Notes: a model not told the origin generated them from the sequence alone. A DNA stretch of 64,000 nt from an uncultured Lachnospiraceae bacterium (GCA_910579505.1 CAJTTZ010000015.1:1-64000); one strand, 5' to 3'. Positions 51,023-60,482 are shown, counted from the stretch's first letter. Made by a program: numbers and translations.

Positions 51023-51223
51023 ATGGCAAGCAACAAGACCAATAGAGTAGAAGTTCCTGAGGCAAAGGCAGCTATGGATCGTTTCAAAACTGAGGTTGCG
51101 TCTGAGCTCGGTGTAAACCTGAAAGAGGGTTACAACGGCGACCTGACTTCCAAGGAGGCAGGTTCTATCGGCGGTGAGATGGTTCGTAGAATGATCAAGA
51201 AGCAGGAAGAGCAGATGAAGTAA
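51023..51223 (+). CDS. Alpha/beta-type small acid-soluble spore protein
   Basis: Coats and protects DNA in dormant spores and is degraded at germination. 66 aa with both family blocks: FKTEVASELGV, including the GPR protease cleavage site at TE-VASE, and YNGDLTSKEAGSIGGEMVRR. CGGAGG precedes the ATG. Monocistronic with terminator. Shows that the organism forms endospores. Confidence 0.97.
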   Translation: MASNKTNRVEVPEAKAAMDRFKTEVASELGVNLKEGYNGDLTSKEAGSIGGEMVRRMIKKQEEQMK

Positions 51224-51236
51224 CGAAAACAAAAGC

Positions 51237-51284
51237 GAAGGCGCCCCGTTTGTGAAGACACAGGCGGGGCGCCTTCATGTTTTG
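51237..51284 (+). terminator. Terminator after SASP gene
   Basis: GAAGGCGCCCCG pairs with CGGGGCGCCTTC around a 16-base loop, then ATGTTTTG. Confidence 0.9.
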
Positions 51285-51444
51285 TGTAGCCCTGCTTATT
51301 CCCCTGCTTATTCGCGCAAAAACAACTAGCATTTTAGAAAGCCCTGTGCTATAATGTTTGGGTGACTGTAGCTGGAAGCCCGTGTGGGCATTATATATAG
51401 ATGGAAAGATGGATGACAGAGGAATTGAAGGAGGAACCCATAAC

Positions 51445-52740
51445 ATGAGTTTACAGGTGGAAAAATTAGAGAAGAACATGGCGAAGCTGACAATCGAGAC
51501 CGGCGTGGAAGAGTTTGAGAAGGCGATTGAGAAAGCGTATCAGAAGCAGAAGAAACAGATCAGCATACCGGGATTCCGCAAAGGCAAGGTGCCTCGTCAG
51601 ATGGTAGAGAAGATGTACGGCAAAGAGGTGTTTTTTGAAGAGGCGGCGAATATTCTGATTCCCGATGCTTACGATAAAGCGCTTGAAGAGTGCGAGGAGG
51701 ATATCGTTTCTTCCCCGCAGATCGAGGTGACCCAGATCGAGGCGGGCAAGCCTTTTGTTTTCACGGCTACGGTTGCGCTCAAGCCGGAGGTAAAGCTTGG
51801 CAAATACAAGGGCGTGAAAGTGGATAAGATCGAGACAGCAGTGACCGACGAGGAGGTTGACGCAGCGCTTGAAAGGGAGCGGCAGAACAACGCGAGAAAT
51901 ATCACTGTGGAAGACCGCCCTGTGAAGGACGGCGATATGACTACGCTTGATTTTGAGGGCTTTGTGGATGGCGTGGCTTTTGAGGGCGGAAAGGGAGAAA
52001 ACTATCCCCTGACCATCGGTTCCGGCGCGTTTATTCCCGGCTTTGAAGAACAGCTTGTGGGCGCGAAAATCGGAGAGGAGACGGAAGTGAAAGTTACCTT
52101 TCCCGAGGACTATCAGGCGGAGCATCTGCAGGGTAAGGAAGCAGTCTTTAAGTGCACCGTGAGGGAGATCAAGGAGAGAGAGCTTCCTGAATTGAACGAT
52201 GAATTTGCAAGCGATGTTTCCGAGTTTGAAACACTGACGGAGTATCGTGAAGATGTGAAAAAGAACCTCGAAGAGAAAAAGCAGAAGGATGCAAAGAATG
52301 AGAAGGAAGAAGCGGCGGTGAAAGCGGCGGTGGATGCTTCCGAGATGGAGATTCCGGAAGCCATGATTGAAACGCAGCAGAGACAGCTGGTGGATGAATT
52401 TGCGCAGCGCATCACCATGCAGGGGCTGTCCATGGAGCAGTATCTGCAGATGACAGGCACAAATTATCAGCAGATGGTAGAACGCGTAAAGCCGCAGGCG
52501 GAGGAGAGAATCCGCTCCAGACTTGTGCTTGAGGCGGTGGCAAAGGCGGAGAATCTGGATGCGACTGAGGAGGAATACGAGGAAGAATTAAAGACCATGG
52601 CTGAAGTCTATCAGATGGAAGTGGATAAGGTCAGAGAACTTATGGGAGAGCGTGAGAAGAAGGGCATTATGCAGGATCTGGCTGTCAAAAAGGCGGCTGA
52701 GTTTATTGCGGAGAATGCCAAGGAGAGCAAGGCAAAATAA
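51445..52740 (+). CDS. tig: Trigger factor
   Basis: Ribosome-bound chaperone with prolyl isomerase activity. 431 aa: ribosome-binding domain (1-115) with signature PGFRKGKVPR, FKBP-type domain (about 150-240; VKDGDMTTLDFEGFVDG, YPLTIGSGAFIPGFEEQL), helical C-terminal arms. ATG 51445 follows AAGGAGG. First of the conserved tig-clpP-clpX-lon-engB cluster; clpP starts 30 bases downstream. Confidence 0.97.
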   Translation: MSLQVEKLEKNMAKLTIETGVEEFEKAIEKAYQKQKKQISIPGFRKGKVPRQMVEKMYGKEVFFEEAANILIPDAYDKALEECEEDIVSSPQIEVTQIEAGKPFVFTATVALKPEVKLGKYKGVKVDKIETAVTDEEVDAALERERQNNARNITVEDRPVKDGDMTTLDFEGFVDGVAFEGGKGENYPLTIGSGAFIPGFEEQLVGAKIGEETEVKVTFPEDYQAEHLQGKEAVFKCTVREIKERELPELNDEFASDVSEFETLTEYREDVKKNLEEKKQKDAKNEKEEAAVKAAVDASEMEIPEAMIETQQRQLVDEFAQRITMQGLSMEQYLQMTGTNYQQMVERVKPQAEERIRSRLVLEAVAKAENLDATEEEYEEELKTMAEVYQMEVDKVRELMGEREKKGIMQDLAVKKAAEFIAENAKESKAK

Positions 52741-52769
52741 GCGGATTGTCTATAATGGAGGTGTAATAC

Positions 52770-53366
52770 ATGGCTTTAATACCTTATGTCATTGAGCAGA
52801 CGTCAAAAGGGGAGCGTTCTTACGATATTTATTCCAGACTTTTGAAGGAGAGAATCATCTTTCTGGGCGAGGAAGTAAATGATGCGAGCGCCAGCGTGAT
52901 CGTGGCGCAGCTCCTTTTCTTAGAGTCTGAGGACCCGGAGAAGGATATCAACCTTTACATTAACAGCCCCGGCGGTGTGATTACTGCAGGTATGGCAATT
53001 TATGATACAATGCAGTTTATCAAATGTGACGTGTCTACCGTCTGTATTGGTATGGCGGCAAGCATGGGCGCCTTCCTTCTGGCAGGCGGCGCGAAGGGGA
53101 AGAGAATGGCTCTTCCTAATGCGGAGATTATGATTCACCAGCCGGCGGGCGGCGCACAGGGCCAGGCTACCGAGATTGAGATCACGGCAAAGCATATTCT
53201 TGCAACAAAGGAAAAGATGGCCAGAATCATGGCACAGAACACAGGGCAGGATTTTGAAGTGATTATGGCGGACACGGAGAGAGACAACTGGAAGAGCGCG
53301 GAAGAGGCGCTTGCTTATGGGCTGATTGACCGCATTATCACCAGCCACGCCAGCACGGAAGGTTAA
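52770..53366 (+). CDS. clpP: ATP-dependent Clp protease proteolytic subunit
   Basis: Serine peptidase forming the tetradecameric barrel used by ClpX. 198 aa, catalytic S98 (GMAASMGAF) and H123 (MIHQPAGG), with the third-residue Asp further on (QDFEVIMADTERD). YDIYSRLLKERIIFLG opens the mature protein. GGAGG precedes the ATG. Repeat copy F begins one base after the stop, then clpX. Confidence 0.97.
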   Translation: MALIPYVIEQTSKGERSYDIYSRLLKERIIFLGEEVNDASASVIVAQLLFLESEDPEKDINLYINSPGGVITAGMAIYDTMQFIKCDVSTVCIGMAASMGAFLLAGGAKGKRMALPNAEIMIHQPAGGAQGQATEIEITAKHILATKEKMARIMAQNTGQDFEVIMADTERDNWKSAEEALAYGLIDRIITSHASTEG

Positions 53367-53367
53367 C

Positions 53368-53480
53368 GTGAGAAGAACTTCTAATCACTCGCAGCAGAGG
53401 CTGCATCGCAAAGTCAGCAAAGCTGACTTGGAAGTCCGAAGTCTCACGCAGGAGAATGCTTGAAAAGCAGCATTTTCCGA
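53368..53480 (+). repeat. Two-hairpin element, copy F
   Basis: Outer stem GTGAGA/TCTCAC kept, inner stem AGAACTTCT partly eroded on the return side (AAGTCCG). It has an enlarged apex with two hairpins (GCAGCAGAGGCTGC and AGTCAGCAAAGCTGACT), then second hairpin GGAGAATGCT/AGCATTTTCC. The GCT/AGC pair differs from GCC/GGC of other copies on both arms. Lies inside the clpP-clpX gap. Confidence 0.8.
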
Positions 53481-53510
53481 GATTATGGATGCTTGGAAAT
53501 GAGGAATAAG

Positions 53511-54770
53511 ATGGCAGGAAAGATTTCTGAGGAAAAAGTAAGGTGTTCTTTTTGCAATAAGACGCAGGATCAGGTCAAGAAAATGATCGCCGGTCCGGGG
53601 GGCGTCTATATCTGTGATGAATGCGTGGATATCTGCGCGGACATCATAGAGGAGGAATATGAGGACGACCCGGAAACGGAAGAGATGGAAATCAATCTCT
53701 TAAAGCCGGTGGAGATCAAAAATTTTCTTGACGAGTATGTGATCGGGCAGGAAGAGGCCAAAAAGGTTATGGCGGTTTCCGTCTATAACCATTATAAGAG
53801 GGTGATGGCACCCAAGGATGACGACGATGAGGTAGAGCTGCAAAAGAGCAATATCATCATGGTCGGGCCCACAGGCTCCGGCAAGACGTATCTGGCGCAG
53901 ACGCTGGCTAAGATTATAAACGTACCCTTTGCGATAGCGGATGCGACGACTTTGACAGAGGCCGGTTATGTGGGCGAGGATGTGGAGAACATCCTGCTCA
54001 AGCTGATCCAGGCGGCGGATTACGATATTGACCGGGCGCAGTACGGTATTATCTATATCGACGAGATTGACAAGATCACGAAAAAAGGGGAAAATGTTTC
54101 CATTACCAGAGATGTATCGGGCGAAGGTGTGCAGCAGGCGCTTCTAAAGATCATCGAGGGGACGGTGGCAAGCGTGCCGCCGCAGGGGGGCAGAAAGCAT
54201 CCGCATCAGGAGCTTTTGCAGATCGACACGTCGAATATCCTCTTTATCTGCGGGGGTGCATTCGACGGGCTGGATAAGATTGTCGAGGAACGTCTGGACC
54301 GGCACTCAATCGGGTTTAACGCACAGGTGGCGGAGAAGAGCGGCAAGGAAATCGGCGCGATCTTAAAGGAAGTCACGCCGCAGGACCTTATGAAGTTCGG
54401 GCTGATCCCGGAGTTTATCGGCCGTGTGCCTGTGACGGTAGCCTTGGACGGACTGGATCAGGAGGCGTTAGTCCGCATTTTGAAAGAGCCGAAAAATGCG
54501 CTTATTAAGCAGTACAAGAAGCTTTTCGCATTTGATGAGGTGAAGCTTTCCGTGGAGGACGACGCGGTGGTTGAGATCGCAAAACTCGCCCACGACAGAA
54601 AGACGGGTGCGAGGGGACTGCGTTCTATCGTGGAGAAAGTGATGATGGACGTGATGTATGAGATCCCTTCGGACGACAGCATTGCGGAATGCATCCTGAC
54701 GAAGAAGGCGGTGGACGGCGAGGAGAAACCGCTTGTCAGATACCGCGACAGATTGTTGCAGGCAAAGTAG
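53511..54770 (+). CDS. clpX: ATP-dependent Clp protease ATPase subunit
   Basis: AAA+ unfoldase feeding ClpP. 419 aa: N-terminal zinc-binding domain with CSFC and CDEC pairs (residues about 10-40), Walker A GPTGSGKTY, Walker B IIYIDEIDKI, the RKHP pore-loop region and sensor 2 in GARGLRSI. The start at 53511 follows GAGG by six bases; the ATG at 53499 is less well placed. Followed by repeat H and lon. Confidence 0.97.
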   Translation: MAGKISEEKVRCSFCNKTQDQVKKMIAGPGGVYICDECVDICADIIEEEYEDDPETEEMEINLLKPVEIKNFLDEYVIGQEEAKKVMAVSVYNHYKRVMAPKDDDDEVELQKSNIIMVGPTGSGKTYLAQTLAKIINVPFAIADATTLTEAGYVGEDVENILLKLIQAADYDIDRAQYGIIYIDEIDKITKKGENVSITRDVSGEGVQQALLKIIEGTVASVPPQGGRKHPHQELLQIDTSNILFICGGAFDGLDKIVEERLDRHSIGFNAQVAEKSGKEIGAILKEVTPQDLMKFGLIPEFIGRVPVTVALDGLDQEALVRILKEPKNALIKQYKKLFAFDEVKLSVEDDAVVEIAKLAHDRKTGARGLRSIVEKVMMDVMYEIPSDDSIAECILTKKAVDGEEKPLVRYRDRLLQAK

Positions 54771-54775
54771 TGCAA

Positions 54776-54855
54776 CAATTCAACCAGACCGCATCTGTCC
54801 AGGCAAATTGTGCTTGCACGAATTTGACAGACGGATAATGGTCTGAGGTGAATTG
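54776..54855. repeat. Palindromic element H, between clpX and lon
   Basis: CAATTCAACCAGACC ... GGTCTGAGGTGAATTG closes the element, with CAAATTGTGCTTGCACGAATTTG at its tip. It matches element G (25396) over about 65 bases with few changes, including CAGACGGATAATGGTCTGAG versus CAGACAGATGATGGTCTGAG. Confidence 0.75.
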
Positions 54856-54935
54856 ACAATGCATTGAGATATAAACAGGAAGATGAGCGTCGCCAGAACT
54901 TTGGCGGCGTTTCTGATAATTCAGAGGGTGATTTT

Positions 54936-57335
54936 ATGGATAACTGGAATCAACTGGAGAGCGGAAAGGGAAACACGGACGCAATTTCCCTTCTGCGGGA
55001 GGACACGCTTCCGGCGGTGACGCTCAGGGGCCTTACGATTCTGCCGGGAATGGTGATTCATTTTGATCTCAGCAGGGAGGCGTCTATGGCTTCCGTGGAG
55101 CAGGCTATGCTGGGGGACCAGAGACTCCTTGTGGTTACCCAGAAGGATCCGGGCAAAGAAAATCCTAGCGTGGAAGATATTTATGATGTGGGAACCGTTA
55201 CATTGATCAGACAGGTCAGCAAGCTTCCCGAGCGCATTCTGCGTGTGCTTGTGGAGGGAATTTCCAGGGCGCGTATTCATGGCCTTTCCGAGACGGAACA
55301 TGGAATCTTGACACAAGTGTCATATGAGAGGGATGACAGGGCGGATATCGACGAGATAACGACAGAGGCAATGACCAGAACGGTTAAGGAGGCGCTGGAG
55401 GCATACGGGGCCTGCTTTCCCAAGGTGGGCAAGGCGGTGCAGGATCAGATAGAAGAGGGAATGGAGCTGGGCAAGCTCTTAGACAGCATTACTATCAATA
55501 TGCCGCTTGCGGTGTCTGACAAGCAGAAGATTCTGAGCGCGATATCTGTGCGTGAACGGTTTTCGATTCTGACAGGGATACTCACCCGCGAGGTTGAGGT
55601 TATCCGTATCAAGAACGATCTGGCGAAAAATATTAGGCAGCGGATCGACAAGAATCAGCGCGACTATATTCTGCGGGAGCAGATGCAGTATCTGAAAGAA
55701 GAGCTGGGAGAGAACAATGCGGACAGCGATGCGGAGCAGTTCCTTGCGGATGTAGAAAAGCTGAAGGCGGAGCCGGAGGTCAAGGAAAAAATCCGCAAGG
55801 AGATAAAGCGCTATAAAAATGTGGCCGGCAGCGGTTCGGAGAGCGCGGTAGAACGGGCTTATATCGAGACGCTTCTGGAGCTTCCGTGGGATAAAACATC
55901 CAGGGACAGCAGGAACCTGGAAGAAGCGGAGCGCATTTTAAACGAGCAGCATTACGGCCTGGAGAAGGTGAAGGAACGGATGATGGAATTTTTGGCAGTC
56001 CGAATGCTGACAGGAAAGCCGGGGAGTCAGATCATCTGTCTGGTGGGGCCTCCCGGTACGGGTAAGACTTCCGTGGCGAAGAGCGTGGCGGAGGCGCTTA
56101 AAAAGCAGTATGTGAGGATATGTCTTGGTGGCGTGCGCGATGAGGCGGAGATCAGGGGGCACAGAAAAACTTATGTTGGAGCTATGCCGGGACGTATTGT
56201 GGCGGCGATTAAGCAGGCGGGCGTCAAAAATCCGCTGATGCTTTTAGACGAGATTGACAAGCTTGGCAGTGATTATAAGGGCGACCCGGCTTCCGCGCTT
56301 CTGGAAGTGCTCGATGGCGAACAGAACCATGCGTTTCGGGATCATTACGTAGAAATCCCTATCGACCTGTCAGAGGTGCTGTTTATCGCGACCGCAAACA
56401 ATCGGGACGGTATACCGCGCCCGCTTCTTGACCGTATGGAAATGATAGAGGTGAACAGTTACACCGCCAATGAAAAATATCATATAGCCAAAGAGCATCT
56501 CGTAGCGAAAGCGTTCCAAAAGAACGGGATTAAGAAAGGAGAGCTCACGTTTTCCGATGAGGCGATCCGTGATATTGTGCGGTATTACACGAGAGAGGCG
56601 GGAGTCAGGGGACTGGAGCGTCAGATCGGCGCGGTATGCCGGAAGGAGGCAAGGGCCATCGTTGACCGACGGAAACAGAAGTTGACCGAGGAGGTTACGA
56701 TAACGCCGGAAAAGCTGGAACACTATCTCGGTAAGCCGAAGTACAGGCAGGACAAGATCAATGAAAAGCCGGAGATCGGCATCGTCAGGGGGCTTGCATG
56801 GACCAGCGTGGGCGGGGATACCCTGCAGATTGAAGTTAACATAATGCCGGGAGAGGGCAAGATTGACTTGACTGGTCAGATGGGAGACGTCATGAAGGAA
56901 TCCGCGAGGACAGCGCTTAGCTATGTCCGTTCTGTCAGCGGACAGTATAAAGTTGCGGAAAACTTCTATAAGAAAAAAGATTTTCATATTCATATTCCTG
57001 AGGGAGCTGTGCCGAAAGACGGTCCTTCCGCGGGGATTACCATGGCGACGGCGCTCTTGTCGGCAGTGACACATACGCCTGTGCGGGCGGATCTGGCAAT
57101 GACCGGGGAAGTCACTTTGCGGGGCAGGGTCCTTCCCATCGGCGGATTGAAGGAAAAGATACTGGCGGCAAAGATGGCGGAGGTAAAAACGGTCCTCGTG
57201 CCGAAAGAGAATGAAAAGGATATCGAAGAGATTTCCGAGGAGATTAAGGAAGGCCTGGAGATTGTATTCGTGGAGACGATGGAGGAAGTGGCAGGGCGTG
57301 CCCTGCTGACGCAGAAACAGGGACCTGTTAAGTGA
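54936..57335 (+). CDS. lon: ATP-dependent protease Lon
   Basis: Single-chain AAA+ protease, 799 aa. N-terminal substrate domain (1-210), helical region, ATPase with Walker A GPPGTGKTS (about residue 370) and LLDEIDKLG, and C-terminal protease domain with the Ser-Lys dyad S698 (KDGPSAGIT) and K741 (GGLKEKILAAK). The start at 54936 follows AGAGGGTG. Usual length. Followed 67 bases later by engB, a common Firmicutes pair. Confidence 0.97.
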   Translation: MDNWNQLESGKGNTDAISLLREDTLPAVTLRGLTILPGMVIHFDLSREASMASVEQAMLGDQRLLVVTQKDPGKENPSVEDIYDVGTVTLIRQVSKLPERILRVLVEGISRARIHGLSETEHGILTQVSYERDDRADIDEITTEAMTRTVKEALEAYGACFPKVGKAVQDQIEEGMELGKLLDSITINMPLAVSDKQKILSAISVRERFSILTGILTREVEVIRIKNDLAKNIRQRIDKNQRDYILREQMQYLKEELGENNADSDAEQFLADVEKLKAEPEVKEKIRKEIKRYKNVAGSGSESAVERAYIETLLELPWDKTSRDSRNLEEAERILNEQHYGLEKVKERMMEFLAVRMLTGKPGSQIICLVGPPGTGKTSVAKSVAEALKKQYVRICLGGVRDEAEIRGHRKTYVGAMPGRIVAAIKQAGVKNPLMLLDEIDKLGSDYKGDPASALLEVLDGEQNHAFRDHYVEIPIDLSEVLFIATANNRDGIPRPLLDRMEMIEVNSYTANEKYHIAKEHLVAKAFQKNGIKKGELTFSDEAIRDIVRYYTREAGVRGLERQIGAVCRKEARAIVDRRKQKLTEEVTITPEKLEHYLGKPKYRQDKINEKPEIGIVRGLAWTSVGGDTLQIEVNIMPGEGKIDLTGQMGDVMKESARTALSYVRSVSGQYKVAENFYKKKDFHIHIPEGAVPKDGPSAGITMATALLSAVTHTPVRADLAMTGEVTLRGRVLPIGGLKEKILAAKMAEVKTVLVPKENEKDIEEISEEIKEGLEIVFVETMEEVAGRALLTQKQGPVK

Positions 57336-57402
57336 GGAAAATGTCATATAACGCCGGACCGTATGACATGGGATTGCACCCGGACAGAGGAGATAGGGAC
57401 AA

Positions 57403-57999
57403 ATGGTTATCAAAAACGTAAATTTAGAGACAGTGTGCGGCGTCACAAGTACGCTTCCCCAAAACAGCCTGCCGGAGTTTGCCTTTGCGGGAAAGAGCAA
57501 CGTGGGCAAGTCTTCGCTGATCAACGGCCTGATGAACCGCAAGTCGCTTGCCCGCACAAGCTCTTCGCCGGGAAAGACACAGACCATCAATTACTATAAT
57601 ATTAACAATGAAATGTATTTTGTGGATCTGCCCGGTTACGGCTATGCCACCGCCAATGAAAAGGTAAAGGCGGCGTGGGGAAAGATGATTGAGGATTATC
57701 TGCACCAGTCGAAACAGATAAGGGCAGTTTTTCTGCTGATAGATATCAGACATGCGCCCTCGGAGAACGACCGGATTATGTATGACTGGATACTCGACCG
57801 GGGGTACCGGCCGGTTATCATTGCCACGAAACTGGATAAAATCAAGAGAAGTCAGGTGGCAAAGCAGTTAAAACTAATTTGTGACACGCTTGACGTAGTA
57901 GATGACACGGTTGTCATACCGTATTCTTCCCTGAATAAGCAGGGGAGGGAAGAAATATACGAGCTGTTAGATAGGATGGCAGGAGACACGACATCATAA
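57403..57999 (+). CDS. engB: Ribosome biogenesis GTPase EngB (YsxC/YihA)
   Basis: Essential GTPase for 50S assembly. 198 aa with G1 GKSNVGKSS, G2 SSPGKTQTINYY, G3 DLPGYGYA, G4 TKLDK and G5 YSSLNK. GGAGATAGGGAC precedes the ATG. Directly downstream of lon; the YtvI-type gene follows after 39 bases. Confidence 0.96.
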   Translation: MVIKNVNLETVCGVTSTLPQNSLPEFAFAGKSNVGKSSLINGLMNRKSLARTSSSPGKTQTINYYNINNEMYFVDLPGYGYATANEKVKAAWGKMIEDYLHQSKQIRAVFLLIDIRHAPSENDRIMYDWILDRGYRPVIIATKLDKIKRSQVAKQLKLICDTLDVVDDTVVIPYSSLNKQGREEIYELLDRMAGDTTS

Positions 58000-58038
58000 G
58001 GGTGCGGGATTTAAGAAACGTGATCCGAAGGAGAGCCT

Positions 58039-59337
58039 ATGAGAAGAGCTTTAAAAATTTACCTGAAAGTGACAATGAATCTGTTAACCGCGCTTGTGGC
58101 AGTGCTTTTGTGTATTTTTCTGCTTCCCAGATTTATCTGGTTTTTTATGCCGTTTATTCTGGGCTGGCTCATCTCGTTGATTGCGTCCCCGGTGGTCCGC
58201 TTTTTTGAGGAGAAGCTGAAAGTTCGGCGAAAGGCCATGTCGGCTGTGGTGATTGTGGCAGTGCTGGCGGTGGTGGTGCTTCTGGTCTATGTGCTGATTG
58301 CCAAACTGGTCAGGGAGGGCGTTAATTTTATCAATGAACTGCCGAACATCTGGAACGCCATTCTGGCGGAGTTTAACAAAGTGGGGGCAAATCTGCAGGG
58401 TGTCTATGACAGGATGCCGGCGGATATGCAGTCCACGATAGATCATATAATTCTGGAAATGGGGAATTATATGAGCAGTATGATGGGGAAAATCGAACTG
58501 CCTTCTTTTGAGACGGTGGGAAATGTGGCGAAGCAGATCCCGGATATTTTCCTTGCGGTGGTGATGTGTCTGCTCTCGGCATACTTCTTTGTGGCCGATA
58601 AGGGATATATGGCGGCAGCGGCGGAAAAGTTCATTCCGGCTTCGGTGCGCTACCATCTGGACCTGATCCGCAGAAGCTTCCGAAACGCGGTCGGGGGATA
58701 TTTCAGGGCGCAGTTTAAGATCGAGTGCTGGATTTATATTCTGCTGGTGATCGGCCTGATGATCCTTGGCGTGGATTACGCCTTTCTCGTGGCGTTCGGC
58801 ATTGCGGTTCTGGATTTCCTGCCGGTGTTCGGTACGGGTACGGTGATGGTTCCGTGGGCAGTCATAGAGCTGCTTTCGGAAAATTACAGAATGATGTTCG
58901 GACTGATCGCCATCTGGCTGATTGGCCAGCTTGTGCGTCAGGTGATTCAGCCGAAAATTGTTGGGGACTCCATAGGGATGGACGCCATACCGACCCTGTT
59001 TTTACTTTACATCGGCTACCGCGTGGCGGGTGTGCTGGGAATGATTCTTGCCGTGCCGGTCGGTATTATTCTCGTCAACCTATACGAGGAGGGAGCCTTT
59101 GACACGACCAGGCAGAGCCTGCGCATTCTGGTAGCGGGGTTTAACCATTTTCGGAAGATCCGCCCGGATGATATGGCGGTCGTGGAAGAATACGAGAGGG
59201 AGACAAAAGACATTTACAGACAGGAGACTAAGGAGGAACAGGCGGTCAGGGAGCAGCTCCATGAGGCTTCCCAGATCAGGCTGGAGGAACCGCTGATTAT
59301 CAAAAAGTTAAAGGATAAGAAAAAGTCAAAATCATGA
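58039..59337 (+). CDS. AI-2E family / YtvI-type sporulation membrane protein
   Basis: 432 aa, about seven or eight membrane helices in the AI-2E transporter superfamily pattern: two N-terminal helices, a long amphipathic extracytoplasmic insert (100-170), then the C-terminal helix block with FGIAVLDFLPVFGTGTVMVPWA and QPKIVGDSIGMDAIPTLF. The latter resembles sporulation protein YtvI. A charged cytosolic tail (365-432) is unusually long. GAAGGAG precedes the ATG. Role in sporulation is inferred from similarity only. Confidence 0.84.
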   Translation: MRRALKIYLKVTMNLLTALVAVLLCIFLLPRFIWFFMPFILGWLISLIASPVVRFFEEKLKVRRKAMSAVVIVAVLAVVVLLVYVLIAKLVREGVNFINELPNIWNAILAEFNKVGANLQGVYDRMPADMQSTIDHIILEMGNYMSSMMGKIELPSFETVGNVAKQIPDIFLAVVMCLLSAYFFVADKGYMAAAAEKFIPASVRYHLDLIRRSFRNAVGGYFRAQFKIECWIYILLVIGLMILGVDYAFLVAFGIAVLDFLPVFGTGTVMVPWAVIELLSENYRMMFGLIAIWLIGQLVRQVIQPKIVGDSIGMDAIPTLFLLYIGYRVAGVLGMILAVPVGIILVNLYEEGAFDTTRQSLRILVAGFNHFRKIRPDDMAVVEEYERETKDIYRQETKEEQAVREQLHEASQIRLEEPLIIKKLKDKKKSKS

Positions 59338-59359
59338 GCAGACAGCGGGGAGATCGCGC

Positions 59360-59857
59360 GTGCAAAAAAGAAACTGGTGGAAACTCTTTTTTGCTATCTA
59401 CATTTTAGTTGTCATAAAGGTTATCATCTTCAAATATCCCTATGAGGAGCTTCTTAGGATTGCGGCTTCGTGGCGCAGGGACGTCATATTTGAGGGACTG
59501 GGGACAGCGAACTTTACGCCCTTTAAAACAATAAAAATGTATATAGACTATTCATATAAACTAAACAGCGTGGAGAACCTTGCGGGCAATGTGCTCGTGT
59601 TTGTGCCGCTTGGCTTCCTCCTTCCCCATGTTGCGAAAGAGGGTGATCGGTTTTTCGTGATGCTTTTGAATGCCTTTATATTTGTCCTGGGGATCGAGAT
59701 GTTTCAGCTTTTCAGCGCTTTCGGCGCTTTTGATGTGGATGATATTTTCTTAAACTGTCTGGGTGCGTCTCTCGGCTTTGGCGTTTACCGTCTGATGCAG
59801 ATTTGGAGAAGGAAGAGAAAGGGGCTTTGCGATGGAAAATTTACTGAAGAAGATTAA
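59360..59857 (+). CDS. VanZ family membrane protein
   Basis: 165 aa with four hydrophobic segments and the family core NLAGNVLVFVPLGFLLPHV and IEMFQLFSAFGAFDVDDIFLN. GTG start at 59360 with GGGGAG seven bases upstream. VanZ-like proteins confer low-level teicoplanin tolerance in one case; most are uncharacterised. Its last 26 bases overlap the next gene. Confidence 0.86.
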   Translation: MQKRNWWKLFFAIYILVVIKVIIFKYPYEELLRIAASWRRDVIFEGLGTANFTPFKTIKMYIDYSYKLNSVENLAGNVLVFVPLGFLLPHVAKEGDRFFVMLLNAFIFVLGIEMFQLFSAFGAFDVDDIFLNCLGASLGFGVYRLMQIWRRKRKGLCDGKFTEED

Positions 59858-60428
59858 GACGAATGTGGTGGTTTCCTCAGCCTTGTGCGTGATTCTCGGG
59901 CTGGTGCTTGTATTCCGGCCAGGGCTGTCCATACGGATTGTCTGCACGGCTGTCGGTGTGGTGCTGATTTTATCTGGCGCCATGCGGATGATCGCTTATT
60001 TCACCACAAGGGACGGCAGTCTGTTCTCACAGGCAAATTTGATTTTTGGTATCGTGTTAGCAGTAGTGGGCGTCTGGATTGTGATCAAACCGGATAAGGT
60101 GATGGCGATCATTCCGATTATTGTGGGAATAGTGATTACAATACATGGTTTACATAATCTGCAACAGGCGATGGAACTATGGCGGGATAAGTACGACAGA
60201 TGGTGGGTGGCCCTTATTTTGGGCGTGCTCACGGTGGGATTTGGCGTGCTGTTAATCTGCAGACCCTTTGCCGCCATAGACACTGTGGTCATGCTGATTG
60301 GCTTTTTCCTCATTTATGACGGCCTTTCCAACGTGTGGATTGTTTCGAGGATCTATAAGAACGCCAAGATACTCAGGCAGGAGATGAATGCGGTGGACGT
60401 GGAGATCGTGGACAGCGACAGACGATAA
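59832..60428 (+). CDS. DUF308 / HdeD-like membrane protein
   Basis: 198 aa with six membrane helices arranged as three repeated hairpins (LGLVLVFRPGLSIRIV, VVGVWIVIKPDKVMAII, FGVLLICRPFAAIDTVV), each with the R/KP turn typical of HdeD/DUF308. Function unknown; the E. coli HdeD relative is linked to acid stress. AGAAAGGGG precedes the ATG. Overlaps the VanZ gene, so translation is coupled. Confidence 0.85.
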   Translation: MENLLKKIKTNVVVSSALCVILGLVLVFRPGLSIRIVCTAVGVVLILSGAMRMIAYFTTRDGSLFSQANLIFGIVLAVVGVWIVIKPDKVMAIIPIIVGIVITIHGLHNLQQAMELWRDKYDRWWVALILGVLTVGFGVLLICRPFAAIDTVVMLIGFFLIYDGLSNVWIVSRIYKNAKILRQEMNAVDVEIVDSDRR

Positions 60429-60482
60429 TCAGGGTACGTTTCCACTGCTGTGTGGAGATTTCTGGAAACGAAAAATTCAGTC

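Noticed and set aside
56370..57590. Long minus-strand open frame opposite lon and engB
   Set aside because: Composition (Arg/His/Leu-rich) is that of an antisense frame; lon and engB explain the DNA fully.
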